Position numbers and translations under genes: made by a program. A stretch of 52,477 nucleotides of DNA from Myxococcota bacterium (GTDB taxonomy: Bacteria > Myxococcota_A > UBA9160 > UBA4427), in the NCBI GenBank assembly GCA_029243605.1, contig JAQWRT010000082.1:1-52477 (forward strand), given 5' to 3'. The notes under the pieces are model-generated. The model did not search any database. It was not told the DNA's origin and saw only the letters and a program-made list of their open reading frames with translations. Each line of letters opens with the position of its first letter. The stretch's first letter is position 1. Shown here one piece after another: positions 17,273 to 26,390 of this stretch.

Positions 17273-19708
17273 CTACAGGAGGATGCCGGCTTCGGCGAGG
17301 CCAGCGATTTTTTCGGGCGAGTAGCCGAGAATTGTCTCGAGCACGTAGCGGTTGTCCCGGCCCAGGGAGACGGCTTTTTCCGGCCGCCGAGGGCGACTCT
17401 CGGAAAGGCGAAGCCGGGAACTTTCCACCGTGGTCGACTGGTAGATATCACAACCCACATCGATGTAGTGCTCGCGGTGTTGCATCTGGGGGCAGGCGTA
17501 AAGATCCACGGTGTCCAGGGCTCGGTGGGCCGGAACGCCCCGGGCCTGGAGCAGGGCCTCGATTTCTTCACCGTCGCGTTCCGCCGTCCAGGCCGCAATC
17601 TCTCCCTCCACGGCCGCGCCCTCTCCGCGCCTTGCCAAAAGGTCCGGGCGATCCATGGCCGAGCAGAGCGCCCGGTATTGATCGTCGTTCGCCACGGCGA
17701 TGGCGACCCAGCGATCCTCTCCGGCGCAGGGGTAGATGCCGTGGGGACTTTGCTCGGCATCGCTGTTGCCGACCTGCTCCCGCAGCTTGCCGTTGAACGT
17801 GTAGTCGACGAAGGCCGGGGCGAGAAAATGCAGGGCGGCCTCGGCTTGGGACTGGTCGATGTACTGACCCTCGCCCGTTCGCTCCCGGTGTTCGAGCGCG
17901 GCCAAAATGGCGACGGCGTTGTACCGCGCGGAGATGAAATCCGTGTAGGCGCCGTGGGGGCCCGAGGGCAGGCGGTCGGGCCAGCCCGCGTGGCCCTGGT
18001 AGCCGGTGACGCTGGCGGCCAGGTTGCCAAAGCCCGAAAAGCTCTTCCAGGGCCCGGTCTGGCCCATCAAGCTGCTCGAGATCATGATGAGATCGCTCTT
18101 CACTTGGGAGAGGGCCGCGTACTCGAGGCCCAGGGAGGCCGCGACCCCCGGCGCGAAGGACTCGGTCACGACGTCCGCCCACTCCACGAGTTCCATCACC
18201 AGGTCATGGCCCTCGGGCGAGTGGATGTCCAGGCTGAGATCGAGCTTGTTGGCGTTGACGGACTGGAACCCCCCCGCACCTTCGGGGTGTGGGTTGTTGA
18301 ATCGGTAGGGGGGAATCGCGCGCAGGGTATCGAGGTGCTTGCCCGACTCGACATGAACCACCGTGGCGCCGTAATCCGCCAGCATGCGCGTGGAGCCCGG
18401 CCCGGCCAGGATCCAGAAGAGGTCGAGGATCTTGATGCCTTCGAGGGGGGGCCGGGCTCCGGGGCTTGGATCGAGCTTGGAATCCGATTGCGGCAAGGCC
18501 GAGGCGGGCGGGCGCGCAGGCTCGGAAAGAATCTCCGCGCGGTGCTCGTCCAAGCGCGGAGGCGGCAGGCGATACTCGATGGGGGTCCGGGAGAAACGCG
18601 CCACCGGCCCGGGATAACCGACCGTCTCGCCCTCGACGGGTCCGGCCAGGGGGACGGAGAAATTGCGCGCCTTCAACTGGTCGCTCTCGATCACCTCCCC
18701 AAGCCCCAGGACCGGCGCCAGCAGCAGGCGGCGCTCGACCACCGCCTGCATGACCTCGCGCTTGTCCAGGGAGGCGAAGAGCTCGGTCAAGAGGGCGTCC
18801 AACGGGGCGTGTTCTTCGGCGCCGATTTCCCGGCGAATCATCCGCAGGGCATAGGTCGACCAATCCTCGGCAAGAAGCCCGGGATCGGCGCAGAAGCCGA
18901 GCTCGGCTGCCCAGTCCACCAGGCGCTTCATGAAATGCCCCGTCGAAGGGAGCCACGCCGGACCCACGATCACGCTGCCGTCGCGTAGGGCATAGCGGCT
19001 GGAAACCCAATTGCCCCCGAGATAGACCCCGCCCGAAATACGCCGGGCCGGCGCTTCCTCGAGAGGGGCATCCAGGGAACGAAACATGGTGGCCAGGGTG
19101 ACGGACTGCTGGGTCGAGATATCGACGTGCTGGCCGCGCCCGGTTTGACGCCGGGCGAAATGCGCCACCAGCGCCCCCACCGCGGCGTCGGTAGCGGCGT
19201 GGCCGTGGGCTTGGGGAACCGAAACCCGCAGCGGCGCGCGATCGGTTTCACCGGTGAGAAAAGCGTGGCCCCCCGCCGCCATGGAGACGAGATCGGAAGC
19301 GAGCCAATCCGCCTTGGGACCGGTTTGCCCAAAGGGGCTGATCGAGACGTAGACGAGGCCGGGGTTCAGGCCGGAGAGCTCGGGGTAACCCAGGCCGAGC
19401 TCCGCCATGCGTCCCGGGCGCGCCGACTCGATCAAAAAATCGGCGCCGGCCACCAGCGCCAAGAGCGCCTCTCGGTCGCCCGGGGCCTCGACGTCGAGCA
19501 CCACCGAGCGCGTATTGCGCGCGTACGCCCACCAGTAGAGCGAGCGCTCGAGGCCGGGCTCGTCGCCGGCAAAGGGCCCCACCCGCCGAGCCGTCGATCC
19601 CCCAGGCGGCTCGATGCGAATGACGTCGGCACCAAAATCCGCCAGGATCTGCCCGCAGAGCAGACCTTGCTCATCACTCAAGTCCAAGACCCGGTAGGGA
19701 GTCAGCAC
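17273..19708 (-). CDS. tandem CaiB/BaiF family III CoA transferase
   Basis: An 811-residue fusion of two family III CoA transferase units, about 1-400 and 425-811, joined by a Pro/Ser/Arg-rich linker. Each unit has the opening nucleotide-fold pattern (YRVLDLSDEQG; IKILDLFWILAGPGSTRMLADYG) and the TGxGQ motif (RQTGRGQHVD; ERTGEGQYID). Family III enzymes use an Asp that forms an acyl anhydride. The C-terminal half has it as Asp590 (GAYTDFISAR). The matching position in the N-terminal half reads PQAHGHAATD and is not a clear Asp, so only one half may be catalytic. Start is GTG 19708, with TAGAAT exactly 6 bases upstream. Donor and acceptor acids are unknown. Confidence 0.82.
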   Translation of the reverse strand: MLTPYRVLDLSDEQGLLCGQILADFGADVIRIEPPGGSTARRVGPFAGDEPGLERSLYWWAYARNTRSVVLDVEAPGDREALLALVAGADFLIESARPGRMAELGLGYPELSGLNPGLVYVSISPFGQTGPKADWLASDLVSMAAGGHAFLTGETDRAPLRVSVPQAHGHAATDAAVGALVAHFARRQTGRGQHVDISTQQSVTLATMFRSLDAPLEEAPARRISGGVYLGGNWVSSRYALRDGSVIVGPAWLPSTGHFMKRLVDWAAELGFCADPGLLAEDWSTYALRMIRREIGAEEHAPLDALLTELFASLDKREVMQAVVERRLLLAPVLGLGEVIESDQLKARNFSVPLAGPVEGETVGYPGPVARFSRTPIEYRLPPPRLDEHRAEILSEPARPPASALPQSDSKLDPSPGARPPLEGIKILDLFWILAGPGSTRMLADYGATVVHVESGKHLDTLRAIPPYRFNNPHPEGAGGFQSVNANKLDLSLDIHSPEGHDLVMELVEWADVVTESFAPGVAASLGLEYAALSQVKSDLIMISSSLMGQTGPWKSFSGFGNLAASVTGYQGHAGWPDRLPSGPHGAYTDFISARYNAVAILAALEHRERTGEGQYIDQSQAEAALHFLAPAFVDYTFNGKLREQVGNSDAEQSPHGIYPCAGEDRWVAIAVANDDQYRALCSAMDRPDLLARRGEGAAVEGEIAAWTAERDGEEIEALLQARGVPAHRALDTVDLYACPQMQHREHYIDVGCDIYQSTTVESSRLRLSESRPRRPEKAVSLGRDNRYVLETILGYSPEKIAGLAEAGILL

Positions 19709-19714
19709 ATCCCG

Positions 19715-19720
19715 ATTCTA
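19715..19720 (-). promoter_or_regulatory. leaderless-type -10 element for the tandem CoA transferase
   Basis: On the minus strand TAGAAT, five of six matches to TATAAT, is followed by 6 bases and GTG 19708. Confidence 0.45.
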
Positions 19721-19851
19721 ACGGGATTGTCCGGTGAATTGAAAGGCCCTTCTATTCGCCACGGGATCCACCGCGAATTTCCCGCCCAAGTCGCCGCGAG
19801 CGGGCTCCCTCGCGTGGCAGGGGCCTCACCCCTGTGCTTCCCTTGGCCGTC

Positions 19852-21144
19852 ATGTTGGACCCTCGCCTACTCCGTGAAAAACGGGACGAAATCGTCGACT
19901 GCTGCCGACACCGAAACGTCCAAGCCGACGTCGATCTCACCATCGCCACCCAGGACGAGGCCACGGGCCTGCGCACCGAACTCAACGAGGCCAACCGGCT
20001 TCGTAACGAGCACCAGAAATCGGGTAAGCGGCCCATGGACGAGGCCGAGCGCAAGGCCCACGTGGATGCCGGACGTGCAATGAAGGAAGGGGTCTCCCGC
20101 CTGGAGAACGACCTGCGCGAGGTCGAGCAACGACTCGACGACCTCCTCATGACCCTGCCCAATTTCATCCATCCCGAGACCCCCCTCGGCGGTGAGGACA
20201 ATTTTTGCGTCGTCAAAGAGGGCCAGCCGACGAAATTCGATTTCGAGCCCCTCGACCACCTGGCGCTCTGCGAGAAACACGAACTCGTCGATTTCGAAAC
20301 CGCCGCCAAGGTCACCGGGCAAAAGTTCTACTACCTCAAAAATGAGGCGGCGCTTCTGGATCTCGCGCTCCAACGCTTCGCTCTGGACCGCGTCATCGAG
20401 AAGGGCTTCACTCCCTTCGCGACCCCGGACCTCGCCCGCCCGGGGATCCTGACCGCCATTGGCTTCAACCCCCGCGGCCAGGAATCCCAGATCTACTCGG
20501 TGGAAGACCACGATCTTTGCCTGGTCGGCACGGCGGAGATCACTCTGGGCGGCATGCTGGTGGACTCCATCGTCGACGAGAAAGAACTTCCCATCCGCGT
20601 GGCCGGGATCTCCCATTGCTTCCGGACCGAGGCCGGAGCCCACGGGCGAGAGAGCCGAGGGCTCTACCGCGTGCACCAATTCAGCAAGGCCGAGATGTTC
20701 GTCTTCTGTCGCCCCGAGGACAGCGAGGCGGAACTCGACCGACTGTGCAAAATCGAGGAGAGCATCTTCGATGCTCTCGAGATTCCCTACCGGGTCATCG
20801 ATATCGCCAGCGGAGATCTCGGCGCTCCCGCCTACCGCAAATTCGACCTCGAGGCGTGGATGCCCGGGCGGGGCGAGGGCGGCAGTTGGGGCGAGGTCAC
20901 CAGCGCCTCGAACTGCACCGACTTCCAGGCCCGGCGGCTCAAGACGCGCTACCGCCCCGCCGACGGAGGCAAACCCGAGGTTGTCCATACCCTCAATGGC
21001 ACCGCGATCTCCAACGCCCGGGCGATTCTGGCCCTGATCGAAAATCACCAACGCGCCGACGGCAGCATCCGGATTCCATCAGCCCTGGTGCCCTACCTGG
21101 GGCGCGAATCCATCGGGCTCTCCCGAGCCCCGGCGGGTGGCTGA
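19852..21144 (+). CDS. serS: seryl-tRNA synthetase
   Basis: A 430-residue class II synthetase that charges tRNA-Ser, and also tRNA-Sec as the first step of selenocysteine synthesis. The N-terminal coiled-coil arm spans about 25-105 (DEAERKAHVD to RLDDLL). Motif 2 is ISHCFRTEAGAHGRESRGLYR and motif 3 is LNGTAISNARAILALIENHQ. ATG 19852 matches the usual opening MLDPRLLREKRD. An in-frame GTG at 19834 adds six residues and follows a small hairpin (CAGGGG/CCCCTG, 19818-19834). Neither start has a clear ribosome site. The stop overlaps the first codon of selB, coupling the two selenocysteine-relevant genes. Confidence 0.95.
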   Translation: MLDPRLLREKRDEIVDCCRHRNVQADVDLTIATQDEATGLRTELNEANRLRNEHQKSGKRPMDEAERKAHVDAGRAMKEGVSRLENDLREVEQRLDDLLMTLPNFIHPETPLGGEDNFCVVKEGQPTKFDFEPLDHLALCEKHELVDFETAAKVTGQKFYYLKNEAALLDLALQRFALDRVIEKGFTPFATPDLARPGILTAIGFNPRGQESQIYSVEDHDLCLVGTAEITLGGMLVDSIVDEKELPIRVAGISHCFRTEAGAHGRESRGLYRVHQFSKAEMFVFCRPEDSEAELDRLCKIEESIFDALEIPYRVIDIASGDLGAPAYRKFDLEAWMPGRGEGGSWGEVTSASNCTDFQARRLKTRYRPADGGKPEVVHTLNGTAISNARAILALIENHQRADGSIRIPSALVPYLGRESIGLSRAPAGG

Positions 21145-23119
21145 TTCGGCCCAAGAGCGCGGAAGCCCGGGGGACAGCACCCTCGCCCGGGGCCTCGTGC
21201 TCGGCACCGCGGGCCATATCGACCACGGCAAGACCGCGCTGATTCGTGCGCTCACGGGAACATCGACAGATCGCTTGCCCGAGGAACAGGCCCGGGGCAT
21301 CACCATCGAGTTGGGCTTCGCGGCCCTCGATCTCCCGGGCTTCGGACGACTCTCGGTGATCGACGTGCCCGGCCACGAAGGTCTGGTCCGAACCATGGTC
21401 TCGGGTGCAAGCGGGATCGACGTCCTCTTGCTGGTGGTGGCCGCCGATGAGAGCGTCATGCCCCAAACCCGAGAACACGTGGCGATCTGCGACCTGCTCG
21501 GTATCGAATCCTGTGTGGTCGCTCTCACCAAGACCGACCTCGCCGATGAGGAGATGATCGAACTCTCGAGCGAGGAGGTGAGCGAGTTGCTCGCCCCCAC
21601 CCACCTCGCCGGCGCCGCCATCGTCCCGGTCTCGTCCCAAACCGGCGAGGGTCTCGAAGCCCTGCGCGAGGCTCTGGTTCAAGCGAGCGGGGGCGCGCGG
21701 CCGCGAACCTCTCGCCAGGGCCCGCCGCGCCTGGGCGTCGACCGAATTTTTGCCATGCGGGGCTTCGGAACCGTGGTCACCGGAACCCTGGTGGGGTCGC
21801 CCCTGAATCTCGGCGAGAAGGTCGAAATTATTCCGTCGGGCCTCAACGCCCGGATCCGCGGTCTCCAGAGCCACGGGGAGGAAAGCGAACGCGTGCTGCC
21901 TGGAGCACGCTGCGCCGCCAACCTCCAGGGCCTCGAGGTGGCCGACCTTCACCGGGGCGATGTCGTAACCCTCGGCGGCCGCATGGAAGCCACGCACACC
22001 GCCGACGTCCACGTTCAATGGCTCCCCACCTCTCCCGCGGGCCAGGCCATCACATCCGTAGAGGTCCTGGCGGGCACCGCCGAGCGAAGAGCGCATCTCG
22101 CCGCCATCGGGAGCGAGACCTTCGCCCCGGGCGACGCTCAGATGGCTCGGCTCCATGTCGACGGCGAGCCGCTCGCCCTGCTCCCCGGCGACCGTTTCAT
22201 CGTCCGGGGCTTCGCCAAGACGGCGAATGCCGGTGCCACCCTGGGTGGTGGAATCGTTCTCGACACCGCACCGCCTCGGCGGCGCCGAAGCGATCCCGAA
22301 CTTCTGGAAGAACTCGAGGGCCTGCGCCAAGGGGATGTCCGGGCGGGCCTCGGCGCCCGGGTGAAGCGAGCGGGCTACTCGGGCCGAGCCACCGATGATC
22401 TCGCCCGGGAAACCGGCCTCGAGCCCGGCGAGGTTCAATCGCTTCTGCGCGACCCCGCATCGATCTCGGCGGTTCTCGAGGTCGCCGGTGGGCAACTCTG
22501 GATCGATGCCCGGGACAGTGAGCGCCTCGAGGCGCGACTCCTCGACGGCCTCGCTCGCTTTCATCGCAACGAGCCCATGCGCCCCGGGATGCCTCGGGCC
22601 ACCCTGCGCGGCGAACTCCCGGAAAACGTCCCCCGAGAGGCGGCGGAATTCATCCTCGCCCGCCTCGAGGACGCGGGGAAGATGGTCCGCGAAAAGGATT
22701 TGGTGCGCCTGGCCGAGCATCGCGCGGTCCTCGATGCCGAGGCCCAAGCGGTGGCGGACCGGGTCCTCTCCGAGGCCCGGGAGAAAAACCTCGATCCCCC
22801 CAATCCCAAGGATTGGGCCGACCAGATCGGCGTCTCCCTCGAACGCCTCCGCGATATCCTCGCGCACCTCGAAAGGCAGGGTGAACTCGTCCGGGCGCCG
22901 GGTGATCTCTGGTTCGCCCGCCAGGCGGTGGACGTGCTTCGCGAACGGGTCACCGCTCACTTCGCCGAGAACGCGGTCCTCGACACTCAGACCTACAAGG
23001 CGCTGATCGGAACGTCTCGACGTACCGCCATGCCCCTGATGGAATTGCTGGACGAAATGCATATCACCCGGCGCCAGGACGAGGTTCGTGTGCTCCGGGG
23101 CGGCGGCCCGCGCGGCTGA
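21137..23119 (+). CDS. selB: selenocysteine-specific elongation factor SelB
   Basis: A 660-residue translational GTPase that delivers Sec-tRNA to UGA codons marked by a SECIS hairpin. G1 is GTAGHIDHGKT, switch 1 ARGITIELGFA, G3 DVPGHE and G4 TKTD. Beta-barrel domains follow, and the C-terminal third (about 410-660) is charged and helical, consistent with the winged-helix SECIS-binding repeats. The open frame begins at GTG 21137, inside the end of serS. A start at GTG 21197 would give MLGTAGHIDHGKT, closer to the E. coli N-terminus; the choice is open. The organism should therefore make selenoproteins, but selA, selD, tRNA-Sec and an obvious UGA-containing gene are not in this window. Confidence 0.92.
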   Translation: MADSAQERGSPGDSTLARGLVLGTAGHIDHGKTALIRALTGTSTDRLPEEQARGITIELGFAALDLPGFGRLSVIDVPGHEGLVRTMVSGASGIDVLLLVVAADESVMPQTREHVAICDLLGIESCVVALTKTDLADEEMIELSSEEVSELLAPTHLAGAAIVPVSSQTGEGLEALREALVQASGGARPRTSRQGPPRLGVDRIFAMRGFGTVVTGTLVGSPLNLGEKVEIIPSGLNARIRGLQSHGEESERVLPGARCAANLQGLEVADLHRGDVVTLGGRMEATHTADVHVQWLPTSPAGQAITSVEVLAGTAERRAHLAAIGSETFAPGDAQMARLHVDGEPLALLPGDRFIVRGFAKTANAGATLGGGIVLDTAPPRRRRSDPELLEELEGLRQGDVRAGLGARVKRAGYSGRATDDLARETGLEPGEVQSLLRDPASISAVLEVAGGQLWIDARDSERLEARLLDGLARFHRNEPMRPGMPRATLRGELPENVPREAAEFILARLEDAGKMVREKDLVRLAEHRAVLDAEAQAVADRVLSEAREKNLDPPNPKDWADQIGVSLERLRDILAHLERQGELVRAPGDLWFARQAVDVLRERVTAHFAENAVLDTQTYKALIGTSRRTAMPLMELLDEMHITRRQDEVRVLRGGGPRG

Positions 23120-23126
23120 CTCGGGG

Positions 23127-24689
23127 CTAGCGCACGCTGCTCCCCACGCTGCTCTCAAAGAAATCGAGCAGGCCCATCCCCCAGCCCGGTAGCAACGGGT
23201 CCGGCCAGAACCCCAAGCCGATCACGATACCCGCGCACAGGAGCAGGACCAAAAGTTCATTGGTCGCCGACTCGGTGACCTCCTCCTCGAGGGTTTCGCG
23301 CATGTACATCATCACGGGCACCTGCATGCAGATATAGAGCGAGACAACGCTGCCCAAGACGGCGATCACCGCGAGCACCAACTCTCCCCCCGCCACCAGC
23401 GCGCCCACGAGATGCCAACGCGCCCAGAAACCCACTGTCCCAGGCACGCCCGCCACGGCGAGCATGAAGAGGGTCATGATGGCCGCCAACCCCTTACGCG
23501 ACTCGGCGATGCCCGCGAAATGTTCGAGCCTCTCGAGTTCTCGGCCACCGCCCTTCAGGGTCATCACCACCCCGAAAGCCCCAAGCATGACGAGTGCGTA
23601 GGCCACGAGATAAAAGATCATCGCTCCGAAAGCCGTTTCGTCGCCGACGCAAAACGCGAGGATCCAGGTACCGGCCTGGGCGATGACGAGCCAGCCGAGC
23701 ATCCGCTTCACGTTGCGCTGGACCAAGGCCATCAAGTTGGCGAGGACGATGCTCGCCACCCCGAGTCCCGCAAAGACCGGAGAGAGCAGAGCGTGGAGAT
23801 CCGGCAGGCCATGGAGCACCAGGCGTAGCCAGGCCAGGGTCACGGTGATCACCACACAGGTCGAAACGAAAGCGGCCACCGAAGTGGAGGTGCCCTCCTG
23901 AACATCGGGCAGCCACTGGTGGAAGGGGACCAACGCCAACTTCATCGCCAGTCCCGCGAAGATCAGGGCCAACCCCGCGAGATCCAATCCGCGAGCGGGG
24001 TCGAGGGTGTCGCGAAGGCCCGGGTAATCGAAATGACCCGTTGCTCCGAAGAGAAGGATGATGCCCAAGAGGAGTAGGGCGCTCGACAGAGCATTCGAGA
24101 GGAAGGCCTTGAGAGCGGCTTCGAGACCGTGCTTTTTTCCCCGCTCGGCCGCCGTCAAGATCGTCGTCGCCACGCTCATCAACTCGAGGCCCAAAAAGAG
24201 CACGATCACGTTCTCGGCCTGGAGAGCGGCGAAGGACCCCGCCAGACCGAGCAGAACCAGGGCGTAGTACTCGCCATAGGGAATGCGGATCGCCGTCAAA
24301 CGACTCGTGGACAACCAGATCACCAAGACAGCGGCCAGTCCCACCACGAGAATGGAGAGCGCCGCCAGACCGTCGAGAGCGAGCATGGGAGAGAGCGGGG
24401 AGGGGGCCGGCTGGGACATCAACCTCGAGAAGGCGAACCCCCCGGCGAGCGCCAGGGAAGCCGTGGCCAATCCCGCCAGGAGCAGGTTGACCCGCATGCG
24501 CGCGAGTTCGTCTTCGCCGCTCCCCTTCGAGGACCGCGAAACCCTCGCTCCCGGAGCGCCGGGACTTCGCTCGGGAGTGCGCGGGGCGAGCAAAACCGAA
24601 AGCAGCAGGATGCCCAGAGCACCGAGAGCGGTTGCTCCCGCCGGCCCCAGGGCGATCAAGTCGCTCCACTGCATCGGTGTGGCTTCCAT
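23127..24689 (-). CDS. nuoN: complex I-like membrane subunit NuoN
   Basis: A 520-residue multi-pass protein of the antiporter-like NuoN family, last gene of the operon. It keeps the TM5 Glu (LGLELMSV) and the TM7 Lys (GLAMKLALVPFHQWLPDV), the pair used for proton transfer in E. coli NuoN (Glu133, Lys217). By alignment from memory, Lys247 is Val (STCVVITV) and Lys395 is Arg (GFWARWHL). It is thus the best-preserved antiporter-like subunit of this cluster. Residues about 40-65 form a hydrophilic Arg/Ser-rich loop (RSSKGSGEDE) not expected in NuoN. ATG 24689 directly follows the nuoM stop. The gene converges on selB with 7 bp between stops. Confidence 0.88.
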   Translation of the reverse strand: MEATPMQWSDLIALGPAGATALGALGILLLSVLLAPRTPERSPGAPGARVSRSSKGSGEDELARMRVNLLLAGLATASLALAGGFAFSRLMSQPAPSPLSPMLALDGLAALSILVVGLAAVLVIWLSTSRLTAIRIPYGEYYALVLLGLAGSFAALQAENVIVLFLGLELMSVATTILTAAERGKKHGLEAALKAFLSNALSSALLLLGIILLFGATGHFDYPGLRDTLDPARGLDLAGLALIFAGLAMKLALVPFHQWLPDVQEGTSTSVAAFVSTCVVITVTLAWLRLVLHGLPDLHALLSPVFAGLGVASIVLANLMALVQRNVKRMLGWLVIAQAGTWILAFCVGDETAFGAMIFYLVAYALVMLGAFGVVMTLKGGGRELERLEHFAGIAESRKGLAAIMTLFMLAVAGVPGTVGFWARWHLVGALVAGGELVLAVIAVLGSVVSLYICMQVPVMMYMRETLEEEVTESATNELLVLLLCAGIVIGLGFWPDPLLPGWGMGLLDFFESSVGSSVR

Positions 24690-26390
24690 CTACTGGCCCT
24701 CTCCGCTCGCGGCCAAGACCGGCGATCCCGGGCCCTCGGTCACTCGGGTGGAATTCGCGCTGGGCGCCGGGTCTCGAGGCGCTTCCGCTTCCAAGGAGAG
24801 AACTCCACGCTCGAGAATTTGGCGCCGAACCTCGAGCACCGATGGCTCGATCCGACGCAGCACCGGGTTCGGATAGAGGCCGACCCCGAGAATGGGAATC
24901 AGCAAGGCGAGGATCAGGGCCGCCTCGCGCCCGCTCAAATCCGGCAGATTGCGATTGGCCTCGATCTCGAGCGGGCCAAGCATCACCCGCCGATAGATGC
25001 GGTAGAGACAGAGCGCCATGGCGAGCGCACCGAGGCAGCCTGCCAACCCCACCCGGGCACTGACCTCGAAGGTCGCCGCCAAGGCCAGCAACTCGAAGAC
25101 GAAGCCGCTCGACCCCGGTGCCCCCACCGCCGCGAACACGGCGACTCCCAAGAGCAGGGCCAGAAGGGGCATCGGACGCGCAAGCCCGCCGAATTGGTCG
25201 ATCCAGCGGGTGCCCCGCCTCTCTTCGAGCATCCCCACGAGCAGAATCAGGGCGGCCAGGACAAGGCCCCGGCTCACGATGCCCACCACGCTTCCTACCT
25301 GGCCGAGTCCCTCAAAACTGAAAAGGGCAAGAACGATGATGCCACCCTGCACCATGGCGAGGTAGGCGATGACTCGATTGAGATCCCCTCCGTAGAGGGC
25401 GCGCAACCCGGCATATGCGATGGACACCAGGGCCAAAACTCGGATGAGGGGCGCCAGGCTTTCCGCCGCTTCCGGGAAAAGGGGAACCGCGAAGCGCAAC
25501 AGTCCGTAGGCCCCGAGTTGAAGCAAGAGTCCGGCGATCAGCGCTGCTCCCTCACCCGGAGCCTCCGCCAGGGCATCGGGGAGCCAACCGTGCAGAGGCG
25601 CCAAGGGAAGTAGGATCGCGAAGGCCAGGGCAAAGGCCAGGAAGAGCCAGGTCTGGCTCCGCCACCACTCAAGACCGCTCTCGGTCGTGGGGATCGCCAA
25701 CTCCAGCAAACCCGGGGCCGGGCTTCCGGGGTGGGAGACGAGGTCCAGGCCGGGAACGCCATTGGCCTCGAGGTTGAGCCGAAAGAGTACGAGAATCGCC
25801 ACCCACATGAGCATGGCGCCGACCCCTCCGTGGAGAAGAAATTTTGTCGCCACGGCGATGCGGTCTCGCCCCCCCCAGATTCCGATGATGAAGTAGAGCG
25901 CGACCAAGGCCAGTTGCCAGAAGAGATGGAAGAGCAGGACATTGAACGAGAGGAAGACACCCAGAATCGCGCTCTCGAGAAGCAGCAGGAAGAAAACGAA
26001 AGTCCGAAGCGAACGCTCCACCCGCCGCCAAGAAACGATCAGAACCAGGGGGACCAATAGGGTGACGAACAACACGGGAAAGAGATTGATGCCGTCCACC
26101 GCCACGAAATACTGGACCCCGTAGCCGGGGAGCCAATCCGCATACTCGACCAATTGGAGGCCCATGGTTTCGGGCTCGAAGGCCACGAAAAGCCCGGCGA
26201 AGGCCAGCAGAAGAGTCAGCCCGGTCGAACCCAGGGCGATCGCGCGCCAGACTTCTCCGGGCAGGCCCACCGACCCGAAGAAACCGCGCAAGACCGCTCC
26301 GATCGCCAACAAAAAGAGTGCCGTCGCACCGGGCATGAAAAGAATCCAGCTCAGAACATGCCCATCGACATAGGGTCCCATGCCCACCAT
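24690..26390 (-). CDS. nuoM: complex I-like membrane subunit NuoM, charge-depleted
   Basis: A 566-residue antiporter-like subunit that aligns well with NuoM, including PLHGWLPDA, GAYGLLRF and a matching C-terminal region (RRVMLGP, LYPNPVLRR). Residues for proton transfer are missing: HLFWQLALV has Gln159 where E. coli has Glu144, AFAILLPLAPLHGW has Leu260 for Lys234, and AGLLLQLGAYG has Gln291 for Lys265. The His in the E. coli IAHGLS region is Arg (VSRGLV). A Glu matching Glu407 remains (GFVFELL). ATG 26390 overlaps the nuoL stop as TGATG with GGGGA 8 bases upstream; in-frame GTG 26408 is less likely. The substitutions are unlikely in a working proton pump. Confidence 0.88.
   Translation of the reverse strand: MVGMGPYVDGHVLSWILFMPGATALFLLAIGAVLRGFFGSVGLPGEVWRAIALGSTGLTLLLAFAGLFVAFEPETMGLQLVEYADWLPGYGVQYFVAVDGINLFPVLFVTLLVPLVLIVSWRRVERSLRTFVFFLLLLESAILGVFLSFNVLLFHLFWQLALVALYFIIGIWGGRDRIAVATKFLLHGGVGAMLMWVAILVLFRLNLEANGVPGLDLVSHPGSPAPGLLELAIPTTESGLEWWRSQTWLFLAFALAFAILLPLAPLHGWLPDALAEAPGEGAALIAGLLLQLGAYGLLRFAVPLFPEAAESLAPLIRVLALVSIAYAGLRALYGGDLNRVIAYLAMVQGGIIVLALFSFEGLGQVGSVVGIVSRGLVLAALILLVGMLEERRGTRWIDQFGGLARPMPLLALLLGVAVFAAVGAPGSSGFVFELLALAATFEVSARVGLAGCLGALAMALCLYRIYRRVMLGPLEIEANRNLPDLSGREAALILALLIPILGVGLYPNPVLRRIEPSVLEVRRQILERGVLSLEAEAPRDPAPSANSTRVTEGPGSPVLAASGEGQ

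Noticed and set aside
16796..18988. 730-codon open frame antisense to the tandem CoA transferase and overlapping the thioesterase
   Set aside because: Both genes beneath it have strong family motifs. The antisense product is compositionally odd and has no motif.
19709..19851. Possible tRNA-Sec between the CoA transferase and serS
   Set aside because: The region cannot fold into an acceptor stem, long variable arm and T loop, and no GGTTC-type T-loop sequence is present.
20993..23158. 721-codon open frame antisense to selB
   Set aside because: It is the complement of a clear SelB gene in high-GC DNA, where the third-position bias keeps the opposite frame open. Its product has no recognisable domain.
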